Assembly: GCA_964490895.1 (NCBI GenBank)
Contig: CAZBEI010000056.1
Coordinates: 1 to 58,349, forward strand
Source of the DNA: JACRAO01 sp964490895
Lineage (GTDB): Bacteria; Bdellovibrionota; UBA1018
DNA length: 58,349 bases
Reading direction: 5' to 3'
Shown here: positions 58,111 through 58,349 of the stretch, piece by piece
How positions within the stretch are numbered: position 1 is the stretch's first letter
Layout: every line of letters begins with the position of its first letter
Made by a program: the position numbers and the translations under genes
The notes under the pieces: generated by a model
What the model was told of the DNA's origin: nothing
The model's database searches: none
Seen by the model: only the letters and a program-made list of their open reading frames with translations

Positions 58111-58349
58111 ATGAAAAAACAACAAAAGCAGATGCATTTTCCTTTCTTTAAGAAGCAGAGAAAAGAACATGCCAAGGGACATGGTGGAGAGGCGCACTCT
58201 AAAACACGCAAAAGAAAAGAAGCACGCCCGTTTGACCCCGCTAAACAACTGCACATTACGATGCGATCGAGTGGAGCAGTGGGAAAGGGATCCATGCTTC
58301 ATCCCTCACGCTCTCGTATCGTTCGGATGATTGCGTTTCGTGCAGCAAA
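58111..58349 (+). CDS. REP-associated tyrosine transposase, copy 2 (partial, runs off window)
   Basis: ATG 58111 opens a frame with a Lys/Gln-rich start and then GGEAHSKTRKRKEARPFDP and HITMRSSGAVGK, nearly identical to copy 1 over the first 79 codons. The HUH motif would lie past the window end. DNA similarity extends upstream through the promoter, so the element duplicated with its control region. Confidence 0.8.
   Translation, partial: MKKQQKQMHFPFFKKQRKEHAKGHGGEAHSKTRKRKEARPFDPAKQLHITMRSSGAVGKGSMLHPSRSRIVRMIAFRAA

Noticed and set aside
1..58349. CRISPR arrays, rRNA and tRNA genes
   Set aside because: No regularly spaced direct repeats of 24-40 bp were seen, and no tRNA-like T-arm (GGTTCGAATCC type) paired with an acceptor stem was found by eye.

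Overview
The window looks like chromosomal DNA of a Gram-negative, low-to-moderate-GC bacterium. Bdellovibrionota or a related deltaproteobacterial-type lineage is my best guess. The grounds are an outer-membrane barrel, several lipobox lipoproteins with zinc-protease motifs, REP-associated (RAYT-type) transposases, an HNH protein of a kind that is often multicopy, and core genes (lipA, lipB, folE, mrp, polA, glyA, nrdR, nusB) packed with short spacers. The assignment is an inference: no rRNA, tRNA or CRISPR was found.

Layout. 0-1.3 kb: HNH protein. 1.6-6 kb: lipA, lipoylated E2, lpd (E3) and lipB in one operon that makes and loads lipoate but lacks E1. 6-9 kb: a BrnT/BrnA-like pair, folE divergent from a BFD-like [2Fe-2S] protein and mrp, then a vapB-like antitoxin whose vapC is cut to 34 codons. 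9-11.2 kb: a gluzincin-type lipoprotein facing a membrane-anchored FTP/PepSY propeptide-like protein. 11.4-12 kb: RAYT transposase copy 1 (copy 2 runs off the right end). 12-19.5 kb: ferredoxin, LpxH-like phosphoesterase, M43-like metzincin lipoprotein, HEAT-like periplasmic protein, Hpt-CheW protein without a kinase domain, and a long coiled-coil protein. 19.5-28 kb: polA, then minus-strand glyA and nrdR-nusB with three unknowns, plus an AAA/DUF4143 ATPase whose promoter lies in a large inverted repeat.

28-33 kb: cupredoxin behind a tandem 21-bp repeat, then a minus-strand operon of type III polyketide synthase, membrane protein, SAM methyltransferase and OhrR-type regulator. A 14/15 match to the Bacillus OhrR operator lies upstream. 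A DUF4160 pair and a GST follow. 33.3-39.8 kb: six tightly coupled genes (PqqD-like carrier, CarB-like ATP-grasp ligase, outer-membrane barrel, TPR protein, fold-III PLP decarboxylase, urea-transporter/M23 fusion). This is the best candidate for an undescribed system, probably making and exporting, or cell-wall-linking, a small amide or peptide metabolite. 39.9-46.6 kb: a complete Wadjet operon (jetABCD) against plasmids.

46.7-58.3 kb is accessory DNA: a LamG lipoprotein, two more AAA/DUF4143 ATPases each with palindromes at the start, an XRE-cupin/AlkD-like/DUF1543/GNAT operon, a shortened VOC protein, GNAT and HAD genes, a crotonase pseudogene with an internal deletion and frameshift, a methyltransferase, a cpYpsA-like SLOG protein, and a REP-like element before RAYT copy 2. 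Many genes have no Shine-Dalgarno sequence but carry a -10 hexamer 4-9 nt before the start codon, suggesting that leaderless mRNAs are common here. Positions of short sites were counted by eye and may be off by a base.
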